From: Plazaster borealis
Taxonomy: Eukaryota > Echinodermata > Asteroidea > Forcipulatida > Labidiasteridae
Direction: 5' to 3'
Assembly (NCBI GenBank): GCA_021014325.1
Contig: CM037474.1
Span: 707,001 to 771,000 of the forward strand
Length of the DNA: 64,000 nt
Part shown: positions 13,461 through 25,810 of the stretch, in pieces
Layout: the number at the start of each line of letters is the position of its first letter
Numbering within the stretch: the first letter of the stretch is position 1
Notes under the pieces: model-generated
The model's database searches: none
What the model was told of the DNA's origin: nothing
The model's input: only the letters and a program-made list of their open reading frames with translations
Program-made: the position numbers and the translations under genes

Positions 13461-14439
13461 CTTTAAAATGGAGTTATTATCAAGTCCTTCCTACCCGTCA
13501 TCACATAGGGGCGGCCATTTTTCTCACCAATTACCCAGAATACCGGGCGGTTTAAATGTCTATTTAGTAGACTGGCCATCAGTCTGTTCAATCATCTCGT
13601 ATATTACAAGTTCCGCCTTCGCACTACCCCCCCCCCCCCTTGTAGTGGGGGGGGGGGCGGAAGAGTTATTGCGCAATCATTTTCAATCGCGGTTTGGGTA
13701 CACTCCAGCCTAAAGAGGTGATGACCATTAAAAAAGAAAAGCATGTAGGCCTACCGCTAAAAATGCTCTCCTCGTATCCCCATTATTCGCGCACGTAAGA
13801 ATTGAAATTGAATTTTGACTTGGTTAACAGAATCAAGAACAACTTTTAGCTTTAATTTTAATTGTCTGATGTCAAAGCCCACCTGAGAGGAGAATTTGAA
13901 GCCCGCCGAACATCGTCAAATCAGCTGATTTTTTTCGCTGAACGTAATATTTAAGGATAGATCGATAGATCTTTCATTCCTGAAAGTTTAAACAAAATCC
14001 CTCTGTACATCCTCTAGATAATTGACGATTTTTAGAAGATTTTTTTAGAAAATAGTTTCTGCCTATACATGTATAATTTGCATGCAAACGATTGTCTGTT
14101 GACGGCCGGACGGGAACATTTTCCGCAGGTAATATTAATTCTGAGGCAACGTACACGTCTTAAACAGATATGTAATACATGTCTTTTACGTTAAATTATG
14201 TTGTCCTTCATGTTAATATTAAATAAAGGTGGCACACATGGAACACCATAATACATATATGTATGTAGGGAATGTACGTGCTTCGCCGTTTGTACAATAA
14301 TATAAATATTGGTTTTGTTAGTTGTGGAGCTTCGAACAGTCCACGTCGCGAGAGTTGAATGAGATTCTTTTCAACGTAGGTGGCGCATTGGTGGCGGTAC
14401 CTCTTCCGCCCCTGCCCCTATACGTGAAAAACCTTTACA
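13461..14439. other. Intergenic sequence, CpG-containing in part, no gene seen
   Basis: Contains a C-run/G-run inverted pair (about 13625-13657) and moderately CpG-containing sequence that could belong to the MON2 promoter. No exon could be supported on either strand. Confidence 0.4.
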
Positions 14440-14575
14440 AACCCGAAGGGGTTGGCCGTAACCGGAATTGAAAGATTTAGCTACGGCTACGACTGTTGCT
14501 AAGGACGTCCTATACTTCAACGCATGATGATGACGGCGCGATCCAGGCAGCCGTAAGGACACGGCCTCAGGATTG
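14440..14575. repeat. Dispersed hairpin repeat (GGCTACGG family), copy 1
   Basis: Shares TTAGCTACGGCTACGACTGT, a GTTGCTAAGGA stretch and CAACGCATGATGATG with copies at 59520-59660 and (opposite orientation) 61973-62140. In those copies the ends are CCGTAGCC/GGCTACGG-type inverted repeats. Confidence 0.65.
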
Positions 14576-17345
14576 ACAATGCCCTGTATTGCATACCTTC
14601 ATATTGTGATATCTTCCGTTAGCAAAAGTAGTTCGAATGTTATTTTCTTACCCTATTATTTTGTTTTAATGGAAAGGAATATATAATGTGAGGCGTGCGG
14701 GTGTGCCTCGCAAAGCCAACCAAGGCTTCGGGGCCCGCTTAAGGGCACCACAAGCTTGTTCAGAAGATAAAGACGATCTCTTGTGCACTGAGAGATACCC
14801 GGGCCACCCACTGATAAGCAAAGTCCCCCGCTCTGTATTAACCCCCCCCCCCAATCAGTTTGACACTGTGACGTAGAGGTCGCCAACATAACCATCCTTG
14901 TGTCGTGTATGGTTCAAGTCCATTACACCGTAAATATAATTCAAACTACACTGCAGACCGCGAAGAGCAAACTCTTTGAAAGGCATCCCGTGCCCCCCCC
15001 CCCCCCAACGGCAGGCTTAGTAAAAAAACAAAACCCCCCAACAACAACAACACAAAAAAAACGTCAGAGGGCCTCGTTCCCATTGACTGAACAGGGGTTT
15101 GGGGTGTGAATTTATCGGTTGTCGTTGCCACCATACGGACCCGATCTAAAAGGCATTCAACTGAAAAAGAGAACAATAAAAACAATCAGATTGTATTTCC
15201 AGTACAAACCGCAATGTATTATCTCCAAAACACTACATACAAATACGTTACAAAACATTATTGAATTGGTCTAAAACGAAACTTCCATAAATACGAGTAA
15301 AAAATTGTAGCTATCTGCAAGCCGAATTGAATAAATAGTTTATAGATGCAGACGGTAAACAAACCTATTACAGATTTGAAGTTAATTTCAGATTTGAAGT
15401 TAATTTCAGATTTGAAGTTAATTTCAGATTAAGAAGTAAACCTGTTACTCGAAGAACTAACAAGTTAGTGTTTTACCGGAATAATACCCCCAACTTTTAA
15501 CGTACATCATTGGTTAGGTTAAAATGTTACGTGCATCGTACATGTTTCTTAGTGCATTAAATATCTCCTCATAAATTCTGAATTCCAAAGCTTTGCAACA
15601 TTTCTCATGGGTTCATAATGGGTGATTGCAGTCGCCTTCACCAATACCGTAGGTTAAGGGTTGGGGGTTTTTGACAAAAGCTTACAAGAAAACTATTTCA
15701 CAAGAAAACTATTTCAGATTCAGATCAAACTAAACAATATTTACTACCAAATTAAACGTCTACCCGAGGTTTCAAACCGTATAAAACGTGTTTAGATAGG
15801 CCTATCTATAGTATTCTTCATCACCACACAAAACAGTGTCTGCTGTATTTACCTGCAGTAAGGCCCCTATACAGACACATCACAGTCGACCATTATTAAC
15901 AGTGAAATCAACGTTGTGTAAGAATGTTGTTCATCAATATCAGACCCGGAATTTGTCGAAGTAATTTTATTTTAAAATTTTGGCTTGAACAAAGAATTAT
16001 TGACCAGAGTAGGACTTAAACCTGCGACCTCTGGATTATTCACATCTTCAGTTAATAAACATCATCCTTCAAGCTGTGTCATGGGTCACCGGCAGAATAT
16101 ATAAAACAAACACCAGAAATACAAACGGGTTTTTAAGCATGCAAACAAATTAAACTCGTAAAATTCTATGAAATTACCGCAAACCACAAAACTAGGCAGC
16201 TAGGTGCCAAAATGTACCCTTTGTGTCAAAATTGTATCCTTGTGCCTACATCCAAAACCACCAACTGTTCACGCCATTGTCAAATAACTCACATTAATTA
16301 TGCAGTCAGATAGTATACTTTTTCTATACCGTGAACGCTTGGGCCTATATCACATTATTCTGAGCGTTGTTTGTGAACCATAGAATTAAAGGGGACAGTA
16401 CGTCTACTTCTAAGATGGAGTCAAACTTGATGTTCAAGTTATTTTGAAATTGAAGCATGCTTGTATGGGTGTGTTGGTTGGTGCAAAAAGCAGGGTCAAA
16501 ACGCTCAATTACCTTTTGTATACGAAATGCAGCCCGGTTTATGGGGTCAGGGTTTTTAGGGATTATTTTTACGTGTTGGGGCAATATAGCACACTGGTAT
16601 TGCCTTGTGCAAATCGTAGTGTTCGGTTCCATGGTAGGATAATAATTATTGGCATTAATTTTAGGTTAGGAATAGCTTCGCATCAGATTACCATCGGGCC
16701 CAATACTATGATACCATTGATTTACATTAAATCGCCAGCAAAGTCGATATGTTTTCATAATAAATAACAATCGAGTTTTTAAAAACGTGAAAACGTATTC
16801 AAAGCTAGTCAGTATTTCAAATTAGTGAAATATGCATTCACGCAGCGGTTCCTCCTGAAGACACCTGCCGCTGAGTACTTTGTCCCGTGATTTCCTCCAA
16901 CTTCTGTGTGTGGGTAGTGAGTGGTAGTCCAGATGGCGTGAATGACCCACTTTTTTCATGAAGATGTTTTGCTCCAGGCCGGGCATTCATTTCGTGACAA
17001 TTCGAAGGTTGTATAGTTCAGTGTTGCTTGTGACCGATCTGTGAACCGTGCTATTGACCAATGCGAAGGTTGACGCATTATTCGCTGGTTGTTTGTGATG
17101 TCCAATTGTTGTTGTGACATTCGGATTTCCGTCTCCAATCGATCATATTATGAAGAAGTTTCATCCGAATGCCGACTCCCAAGAGAGTTGGATGATACAA
17201 GGATGAGGTTTGGATGTTCAGACATTGTAGAACTACTTGTGAGACGTAACTCTTGAAGAAGAAGCACACTTTAGATTATCCAGAAAAACCAGCTCCATTG
17301 GTGAAACAGGTTGCCACTGAGTTTCTTGTTATATAGTAACTCCGG
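14576..17345. other. Intergenic sequence, no gene seen
   Basis: AT-rich non-coding DNA. It includes C-runs near 14842 and 14995 and a degenerate tRNA-like stretch at about 15990-16090 (minus sense, poor arms), probably a decayed SINE. ORFs such as those near 16345-16767 overlap each other on opposite strands and resemble nothing known. Confidence 0.5.
15370..15430. repeat. 18-bp tandem repeat
   Basis: About 3.3 near-perfect copies of AGATTTGAAGTTAATTTC. Confidence 0.9.
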
Positions 17346-17516
17346 TTACTTTTTACTGGATTTCTTTCCCCTGGTCTTTGTCGCCTTCTTTTTCAGACTA
17401 GCTTTGGCAGCAATTGCCGGCTTCTTGGCTGCCTTTTTCTTGGCCACACCGCCCTTCTTGACTGCCTTTGCTGGCTTGCTGACGGGCTTCTTAGCGGCGG
17501 TACTTTTACGTGGCAT
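17346..17516 (-). CDS. Small Lys/Ala-rich basic protein (H1-tail or sperm phi-0 like)
   Basis: Single uninterrupted exon, 56 residues, opening MPRKSTAAKKPVSKPAK and ending KKSSKK before TAA at 17346-17348. Composition is extreme: 21 Lys and 12 Ala, with Pro, Ser and Thr spacers and no acidic residue, so it should bind DNA. This is what H1 C-terminal tails and the short sperm-specific basic proteins of echinoderms (phi-0 of sea cucumbers) look like. No globular winged-helix domain precedes it: the longer in-frame ORF upstream of this ATG is hydrophobic and unrelated, so ATG at 17514-17516 is preferred. No canonical histone mRNA 3' stem-loop is visible after the stop; only a short GTAAC-CGGA-GTTAC palindrome overlaps it. 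An inverted CCAAT box (ATTGG) lies upstream at about 17571. It could also be a chance or decayed ORF, or the last exon of a larger gene. Confidence 0.5.
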   Translation of the reverse strand: MPRKSTAAKKPVSKPAKAVKKGGVAKKKAAKKPAIAAKASLKKKATKTRGKKSSKK

Positions 17517-20500
17517 GATTACTATCAGGATCTCGTTGATCAGAGAGAACAAAAATGTAACTGTTGAAAACCAATCTAGCTGCAGTGCATCCAACGGTCA
17601 ACTGTGTTTATGATTATTGTTTGATTGAGTCCACGTATTTGAAGGGACGCTATACGCCAACTGACGCGTACACACAACAACCGTGTATAACGCTTTACAT
17701 TCACTTCACCGAGGTCAATTATTGTTTGTCGTATATGATCTGAAGCCCATTCAAATCTGCCTTTGTTCGACATCACTATTGGTCGATGGTTGCTATAGTG
17801 GTTTAGCGTCCTCTGCTTGTGGGAATTCCTCGACCATGTCCATCAAGGATTTGAGAGGCGGGAGATAATTTAACCGAAAACTGCAGTACACAAACACGAA
17901 CATATTGGTCTAAATTTGCACTCTCATGTCAAAACGATACAGGCACAATCTAATATGTATATTGTATATGTATATAGGTCAATGTTAGCATGGCGAAATT
18001 GACCAACATGATCGGATTCATTTACCATACAGGTTTTCCCGCCTAATTTCATCAACAATGAATTCAATTCCATTAAAAACGCATTTGAATCCACGCATTT
18101 CCCACTGATTCGATCAAACCAATGTTTCAGCTACGGTACCGTACCGGTACTGCATTCAATGCCGTTTTCGTGATTGCACTCTTTCTATTCAGTTTTCTTT
18201 CAGTAATTCTGTTTTTAATTTCTAGGCATTCCAGACTGAATTGTTGTTCTACTATTTACAATTGACGAAATTGAATGGGTGACCAGCCTCTTGCTCTCAA
18301 TCTCATGAATTTGAATGATATTTACTGACTACTTAATAGTGAATGATAAACTGCATGTTGAAATTGAATTAGGCCCTACTTCTTTTGACTCGCTGTTGAA
18401 TGTTGACGGAGCATTCATTTTCAAATATATTTGAATGAGCCAGCTATTGTATATGATTTGTTGGCCAGATATTGTTGAAATTTTAGTTCAGCTTTAAAAG
18501 GAGAAAGGAAGTTTGACGACCTTACTTATTAGCTTCTAGGGCCTATTAGTATTTCCGTCAATCCGTCAATACGTCAACATTTTCAGAGGCCAGTGGCGTA
18601 ACTAAGGTGAGGGGGTGCGGGCCCTCCGGGGCCGTGCTCCCACATTCAATGTTCTTAAAACTGGCGGGTTTTTTTTTTTTTCCTTTTTAACGCAGACAAT
18701 TTATTTGCTTTAATATTCACGTCAGATTATCTTATAAAAAATAGTATAAATGGCATAACAAGAGTGCAGAAAAAGGACTTGTTTAAGAAAAATGCAAACG
18801 GAAACTACCATTTTAATTAGCCAGAAGTGCCCCCCATGTGCCCCTTGCAAGGCTATTCGGATTTAATATAATGTAATGTTATACCTACTTGATATGTTGT
18901 CCTTGAATGTGCAAGGGTTTATGGGAAAACTCGATCACTCTATTATAGGGCCTACTGGTTTAACCCTCTGATGTAGGTTTTCGTAATTTGAAACGCATTA
19001 TTTATTTCGATTAAAATTAGATTAAAAAACATATATATTGTTTTCACTTATTGAACTTTGACAGATGATTCCGTTTCAAAACGAAAAAAACCCATATACA
19101 TGTACAGACAAATTCGCATGCCAGGGACAATGCGTAAAATACACGTAACATGAAAAATTGTTTATGGCTGATACGGACGTGATTTAATGTCAGGATCCCG
19201 ACAATAAATCAATTAGTTTTTAACTAACTATATACCACTCATCAGTAGCAGATTGTTTTCATGTACCATATAATGGAAGCTTGTAATTTCTGAAATCTAT
19301 AAAAACAGCTATTTAAAATTCAAATTTAAGTTTTCGAGCCAAATCGGCACAAAATTGGACCTACAGCATCTTTTAGAGTCGAATCAGTTTTCAGTTTGAA
19401 TAGATATTGTCAAGATTTATGATTGGCCTACATCCTTTTTACAGCGTTAGCTTCTCTTGAAGTTCTATTTTTAGTTCAATCACAAACGTTGTAGTGTTTA
19501 CTATTATTTACCCAAGCTGTTGCGAGCTTTATGTTCATCATCCATTAACTTTATCAATATTATTGTAAACTTATTGCGTGTCACAACATGTCTTACGGTA
19601 AGGGTCTGCAGGAGAGGCGATGGATGGACTCTTAGAGTTTTATCATCGTGATGGGAGAGTGTTCGAATTGTGTATTAATTCAAATGTTCAATAAACACTG
19701 CGCAACCAACCAATGAACATTCAAATGAAGTGGTCGAGTTCTAAAACTGACGAACAACGGATTAGTCAGATTCTGATTGTGCACATAATGATATCGGGCT
19801 ACGATGATTGCTGCAACAAGTGATTAAAACGGGTCTGAACATGCAACTATTTGCCTCGACGGATTGGTCTTGAGCTTTCAAATTGAAATTATAATAAGAT
19901 TGTTTCTTTTATTGTTAATTGCCAATATCACGTCTCAGTGGCATATTATATGCCCTTTTCAAAACCACCGGTCTTAATATATAGACCATTGTAACTTGTG
20001 ACGTCACATGTATATACAACAGAGCCACAGAGCCTGGACTTCCTGCTGGGACGCTTGTGCACAGCTCAATGGAAGAACACGTTTGTATTTCATGGAGATT
20101 GCACTCTATCTGGAGTTGTATCAATTTTTTGATATGAGGAAAGGAGGGACGCTCCCAAAACTTGTTCAGTCGTAACTCTTGAATTTATGTGGCAATTATG
20201 ACACTAAATATAAAATTTCCCAGTGTAGTATCTTGCCTGCCATGAAATACCCTGGATGGAAGGTCACAAGGTCACTCTTGTTGTAAACACAGGTTGCAAG
20301 GTCTGAAAACTTTGAAAACTTGTTATTTCAATTCGGTAGCGGGCTTCAAACAGGCGGACGGCTGCGGAGCCTAACAATGCATAGAATTGATTCAAGTCCC
20401 TTTCTCGTGCGAGGTTCCTACTACTAACACACATGTAACGCGCCAGCATGCAGCCACAGTACAGACATACGGCTCTGAGACACAATAATACCAGTGCGCC

Positions 20501-21106
20501 CTCACCGACAAAATGTAGCTATTGCGGTGGCGCGCGGAACAGGGTTGGGGAATGCAGAAGATGAGGAAGGGCCTTGCACGGGATTGGGACTTGAGTCAAG
20601 TCTAAACAATGCACAGCCTCTAATGCATGCCGTGATCGCAGCGAGTATGATAGGTTCATAGGGGTACCGTTCATAGTCCTTGCTCTCATGACAATAAGTT
20701 TTTGTCCATTTTCATAAAACCATAGAGTAAGGTGATAAAACGTCCCCTAAAACAGTCTTTGCAAAACTGACTACAGAAGTATTTATTGGTTTGAGCAAAT
20801 AGGTAATTCAAGTATACCAACAAATTGTTGTTCAATGATTAATACCATTGCACTTTCTTTCGGGCGTTCGATTCTTTAAAATTGTTTTCCGTGTAGGCCT
20901 CTACTTGTTGTTAAGTTGTTATTTGTGGGGGGTTTTTTTTACTGAACCTGCCATATCATTATGCTACGCCTAGCCTCATCGAATTACCTTGCCAATCGTA
21001 ATCTGAAATACACACAGTTTCAATGCAGAACAAATTATTTACAAGGATTTGTCCGTTGGGCAGCAGAGCGGGCGGCGGGCCCTGACTGGGCACACCAGGT
21101 GTCCCA
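17517..21106. other. Intergenic sequence, no gene seen
   Basis: AT-rich non-coding sequence. It contains a G-rich stretch at about 18590-18660, of a kind echoed near 43580 and 41030, and a TGACGTCA site at 19999. No coding exon with family resemblance was found on either strand. Confidence 0.5.
19190..19340. repeat. Diverged copy of repeat seen at 60555 and 62838
   Basis: GGATCCCGACAATAA, then CAGATTGTTTTCATG, AAGCTTGTAATTTCTGAAATC and ATAAA follow the same order as in the duplicated blocks at 60560-60720 and 62840-63000, at visibly lower identity. Confidence 0.6.
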
Positions 21107-21255
21107 GGGAAATCTGTCCCCCGGAGATTCTGTCCCCATACGGGAAATTAACGTGGGCTGGAGGAGGAGGATTCAAAAGAGGGCGCTATCAAAAGTAGTT
21201 TGTACACAGTTCGCCGTATGGGGGACAGAATCTCCGGGGGACAGAATCTCCTGCC
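21107..21255. repeat. Inverted repeat of about 40 bp arms
   Basis: The left arm (about 21107-21143, core CCGGAGATTCTGTCCCC followed by ATACGG) is the inverse of the right arm (about 21210-21252, core GGGGGACAGAATCTCCGG preceded by CCGTAT). The loop is about 65 bp. Probably the ends of a very short inverted-repeat element. Confidence 0.75.
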
Positions 21256-21821
21256 ACACCGGCCGCGATTTTTTTTTCCCCAAACGACATTGCAATGATG
21301 ACCTTTTTTTTATGATTTTGATTTTTTTTTTCGATCTGAATGCGGATGTTGGAAAGAAATAAAATATCAAAAAAAGGAAAATAAAAAAAAAGTTTGGGAA
21401 AAAAAAATTCGCCACCCGGCCCCATAACAAAATTATGTGTGAACTGTGATAGCGCCATCTTGCGACAATTTTGTAAAGTGACAACATTTTTTTGACAACC
21501 AAAATACATGCATCCAGTTAAAAAAGTACAATCTTACCGTACCAAATACACCCGCCAGCCAACACAACCAGCACCAGGGCATGCAGGAGTAAGACCATCA
21601 GATTCTGCAGCTTCCCAAGGGGCCATGGATAGCTGTTTAAATTGGTATGTTGATGTCCCTTTTCCCACAAATGCTAGTCCAATATTTATTACATAATTAG
21701 CCCTGACTCGTGCGTGGCACGATACGACACTCGCTTTTCAGTCCCATGACTAGCCCTGTACTCAGGACGTCAGTGCCACTGCAACGGAGCTCGAGGAGTC
21801 CAACCTGAGCTATCCCATGAT

Positions 21822-22854
21822 TAGTAGGGTCATATCTTTGGATTCCGTGACCATTTTTTTGCTACCTTTTTTTCTTGATGGATTTGACTTCAGGAACCAT
21901 TTAAAAGGGAAATAAGCTCCTATGATTATGTACCTCTGAAATGTGATAGGAACTTTTTTTATAGCGCAATATTCAAAATGGCCGCCGACGCCATCTTGAA
22001 AAACATAAATTGTAATAGCTCTGGCACCAGATGACCTAGACGGACAAAAAAGATATCTTTTTCCACTATATCTGGCATGACAAATCCACTGGAGTGGTAA
22101 TTGTAAGGTTTGGGGACCATCTTGACTTCTAAATCCAAGATGGCCGCCGTCGCCATCTTGAAAAACATAACTTGCATTAGCTCTGGCACCAGATGACCTA
22201 GACAGACAAAAAAGATGTCATTTTCCAATATATTTAGCATTACAAATCTACTGGAATGGTTATTGTAGAGTTTGGGGATCATCCACATCTCCTAAATCCA
22301 AGATGGCCGCCGTCGCCATCTTGAAAAACATAACTTTCATCAGCTTTTGCACCAGAAGAACTATACGAGAAAATAGGGTGTCGATTTCCACTATTCATGG
22401 CATTACAAATCCGCTGGAATGGTAATTGTAGAGTTTGGGATCATCCTGACCTCCAAATTCAAGATGGCCGCCGTCGCCATCTTGAAAATTAATGTGCAAA
22501 CTCTGGCACAAGAAGAGCTATATAGAACAAATAGGGTGTCATTTTCCACTATTTCTGGCATTACAAATTATTTTAAAAATGTTTTCATAGTTGATTGATT
22601 GATTGAAAAATGATGTTGCTGTCCAATTCAGTGACACTCCAACACTGTTGACTTGAGATAAACATAAAACCGTAAAAGTGTTTTAACATGTTTTATCGGT
22701 ATGGGTCAGCGTCTGGGTATTATGTTCGTATTTTGTCAAGTTGACTGGGGTGGTTGGCGAACATAAAAAGGACCAGAAGAACCGGTTGACAAATGTGTCA
22801 GGAAAATTATTTTTTGGGGGGAGACGGATATTTTTTCAGATCCTCTTTGTTATA
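21822..22854 (+). repeat. Left inverted-repeat arm of the foldback element
   Basis: From outside inwards: a unique end (AGTAGGGTCATATCTTTGG), four 162-bp units, then an inner segment (TCCAATTCAGTGACACTCC, GACTGGGGTGGTTGGCGAAC) ending near CCTCTTTGTTATA. The same order is found inverted in the right arm. Confidence 0.85.
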
Positions 22855-22874
22855 GCAATAACATGTTTTCATGC

Positions 22875-23976
22875 CTACTTGGCACTCATCAGTTGCGTGT
22901 GGGTGATTCTATATTCGAATATAGGAAAGATCTCCGAAAGTGTTTCATGGTTGCGTATTAGAGACCAATGTTGTTTGATGGATTTGTTTAGGTCACTTTG
23001 GTTGATGTGCGGGTTGTATGTCGTACTAAAAACCAATGGAGTTTTGCTTTCTGCATTTCTCTGCTGTTTGTGAATCAAATTTGATCGGTCTTTGTGTGAT
23101 ACTTTTGTTGTGGTTTTGTTTATCTCTGAGAAACTGCAGCCTCTTGCAGTTAGCTTTTCAGAGAAGTTATTGACTTCGAGTAGGAAATCATCTTCGTTAT
23201 TTGTGTTTCTGGCATAGCGAAGTGTTTCTCCGAAGAAGGAAATAATCCACAAATTCTGATATTTTGGCTGTATAGGACTTGAACATCCACTTATTATAGG
23301 TCTCCCAACAAAAGGCGTGCCCGGGTGGTGTTTTATGTATTTTCGGGAGAAAATATATGAAAGGGCAGTTGCCTGGTTGCGAGAGTGAATCAAGATAAGC
23401 CAGGGTGTGTTTATTGATGTGTTTGCCTTTATGCATATTTTTATGAGTAGGTTGTGGACCATTGTGGTGGTCTGTTGTGTGATATCTTGGTCAAGCTTTG
23501 TGTAGTGCTCGGATTCAAAATGTCAGTAGCCTACTTCTAGGTAATCAGTTCGGTTCATTATGCAAAATGCCTCTTCCCTTGTCATAAGGTTTAATTACGA
23601 TATCTGGGTTGTGTTTCAGTTTGGTAATGGCTGATATTTCCTGTCTGGTCATATTTCTGAGCTGGTTGCACAATCGAATAAGATCCAATTGGTATTTTGT
23701 GGCTTCCAAATAACTTTCCAGTGTTGCACATTGTGTTGAAATTGGATGCCATTTTTAGGGTGGTTTGAATGGTCGAGCCTTGGCAGGTTTGTTGTGCATT
23801 AGGAAAGCAATTCTCATTCTTCTTTGGAAGATGTTGAAATCACTCAGAAGTTTTTTACGGGTAGGTTTGGCAGGAGTGGGAACAAAATTTAGGCCTTTTC
23901 CTAAAGCAACTTTCTCAATTGTAGAAAGGTTTGCCCTGGATAGGTTCGTTATGAATTGTTCGCTTTCTTTAGCCAA
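22875..23976 (-). pseudogene. Penelope-like element reverse transcriptase, deleted and frameshifted
   Basis: Reading the minus strand, family landmarks occur in the correct order but in shifting frames. These are the N-terminal KGLNFVPTPAKPTRKKLL with a following DFNIFQRRMR (about 23950-23800); TRQEISAITKLKHNPDIVIK (about 23635-23585); MNRTDY and HYTKLDQD (about 23560-23490); FLPKIHK, then GRPIISGCSSP and ISEFVDYFL (about 23345-23235); and the C-terminal PLVFSTTYNPHINQSDL with KQHWSLI (about 23030-22940). The whole catalytic palm between SEFVDYFL and the thumb, including the metal-binding Asp-Asp motif, is missing: the two sides join near 23235. A TAG follows MSAK at about 22875, and no GIY-YIG endonuclease is present. 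It cannot encode an active enzyme. Confidence 0.8.
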
Positions 23977-24192
23977 TTATTCAAGAATATTATTCTCAAT
24001 GAACCGTTTGGATGTGTCGCACGTGTGAGAAAAGTTGTTGGCTTTTCTTTGAGAGCTGTTTGCTCGTTCAATAAACCTTCGTTTAGTCATGTTTAACAAA
24101 GAGGAGTACTGATTTATATTGCTTATTAATAATAATATATACTTGGGAATGCCGTATTATATTATTATAATAAATACGTAAAATCAACGTAG

Positions 24193-24905
24193 TCATGAAA
24201 ATCTCTCCTTGGAAAAAGTGGTGGTCCTGAAAAGGACCGGTTTGTTTATTAAAGAGGTTGTTCTCTTTTTCTCTTGGTTCCTCGAGCCTTGGTTGGTCTT
24301 GGCCGGGTGAAGAAACCGAAGAGCTGGGTTGCTGTTCTCAGTTCCGCTCCCTTGAAGTCTTGTACCAGCTGTGCTCATGCTTCTTTCTTGGCCTTGTCAA
24401 GTCTTGTCTCCAACTCCTCCGCCTGGAACTTGTACTCCACGAGTGTGAGCTGGACCAGAAGCAAGGATGCCTTTGAAGTGAGTCTGTTCCAATTCTCCGT
24501 AAAGGATGGTTGGGAGGTGAGACCCTTGTGTGGATGCGGTGGCCTTGCTGTGTTCCGGAAGTATGCCGGCGAATTGTTTGACGCTATGGATTGGCCAAAA
24601 GTGGTGACTTGGTGCGTAATATGGCTCGTAGCGGCTGTTAAAATGTTAACTGGCTCCACTAAGAGTTTTACGTGATTAATGTCTTTTTCGGCAAGTTTGA
24701 TGCGTGAGTGGAGCAGGGGTTTCACTTTGAAATTCTTACCAGACATCAAACGACGCGATTAGTGAATTCTCCAACTGGTCGATGAGAGGGAGTTGTCCGC
24801 AGGTGAAATCGCTGATGATGGAGGAAGCTGGCGATGAAGGCTGATCTTGAGTGCTTGAGCAGGATGGCTGAGGGCTGGACTTTGGGCGTCGTTTAAACGA
24901 TTTGC
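24193..24905 (-). pseudogene. Upstream ORF remains inside the foldback element
   Basis: Minus-strand pieces upstream of the reverse transcriptase remains, in at least two frames. A Ser/Pro/Gln-rich stretch (about 24905-24745) reads into a Lys-rich segment (24749-24375) that ends in a likely coiled coil (LTLVEYKFQAEELETRLDKA). A basic Thr/Arg/Lys tail in another frame then runs to about 24230. It may be the element's first ORF, but I recognise no domain. Confidence 0.5.
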
Positions 24906-24915
24906 TCAGTTTGGT

Positions 24916-25810
24916 ATAACAAAGAGGATCCGAACAAATATCCTCGTGGTCTCCCCAAAAAATAATAATTTTCCTGACACATTTGTCAACCGGTTCTTCT
25001 GGTCCTTTTTATGTTCGCCAACCACCCCAGTCAACTTGACAAAATACGAACATAATACCCAGACGCTAACCCATACCCATAAAACATGTAAAAATACTTT
25101 TACTGTTTTATGTTTATCTCAAGTCATCAGTGTTGGAGTGTCACTGAATTGGACAGCACCATCATTTTTCAATCAAATGATTTGGAGGTTAAGATGATCC
25201 CCAGACTCTACAATTACCATTCCAGTCGATTTTTCATGCCAAATATAGTGGAAAAAGACATCTCTTTTGTCTGTCTAGGTCATCTGGTGCCAGAGCTATT
25301 GAAAGCTATGTTTTTCAAGATGGCGATGGCGGCCATCTTGGATTTAGAGATCAAGATGGTCCCCAAACCTTAAAATTACCACTCCAGTGGATTTGTCATG
25401 CCAGATATAGTGAAAAAGGACATCTTTTTTGTCTGTCTAGGTCATCTGGTGCCAGAGCTAATGCAAGTTATGTTTTTCAAGATGGCGACGGCGGCCATCT
25501 TGGATTTAGAGGTCAAGATGGTCCCCAAACCTTAAAAATTACCACTCCAGTGGATTTGTCATGCCAGATATAGTGAAAAAGGACATCTCTTTTGTCCGAC
25601 TAGGTCATCTGGTGCCAGAGCTATTACAATTTATGTTTTTCAAGATGGCGTCGGCGGCCATTTTGAATATTGCGCTATAAAAAAAGTTCCTATCACATTT
25701 CAGAGGTACATAGGAGCTTATTTTCCTTTTAAATGGTTCCTGAAGTCAAATCCATCAAGAAAAAAAGGTAGCAAAAAAATGGTCACGGAATCCAAAGATA
25801 TGACCCTACT
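24916..25810 (-). repeat. Right inverted-repeat arm of the foldback element
   Basis: Inverse of the left arm with three rather than four 162-bp units, which largely explains why it is about 140 bp shorter. The outer end reads ...GATATGACCCTACT, followed by the target duplication ATGAT. Confidence 0.85.

Noticed and set aside
13468..13713. Plus-strand ORF of 81 residues upstream of MON2
   Set aside because: It passes through a C-run/G-run palindrome and resembles no family; it more likely lies in promoter or 5' UTR sequence.
17311..17613. Plus-strand hydrophobic ORF of 100 residues
   Set aside because: It is the antisense shadow of the Lys/Ala-rich ORF (Phe/Leu/Ala from AAG and GCC codons).
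20961..21509. ORFs of 106-133 residues on both strands
   Set aside because: They run through poly-A/T tracts and an inverted repeat, with no conserved motif.
22741..23073. Plus-strand ORF of 110 residues in the foldback element
   Set aside because: It is the shadow of the minus-strand Penelope reverse transcriptase remains.
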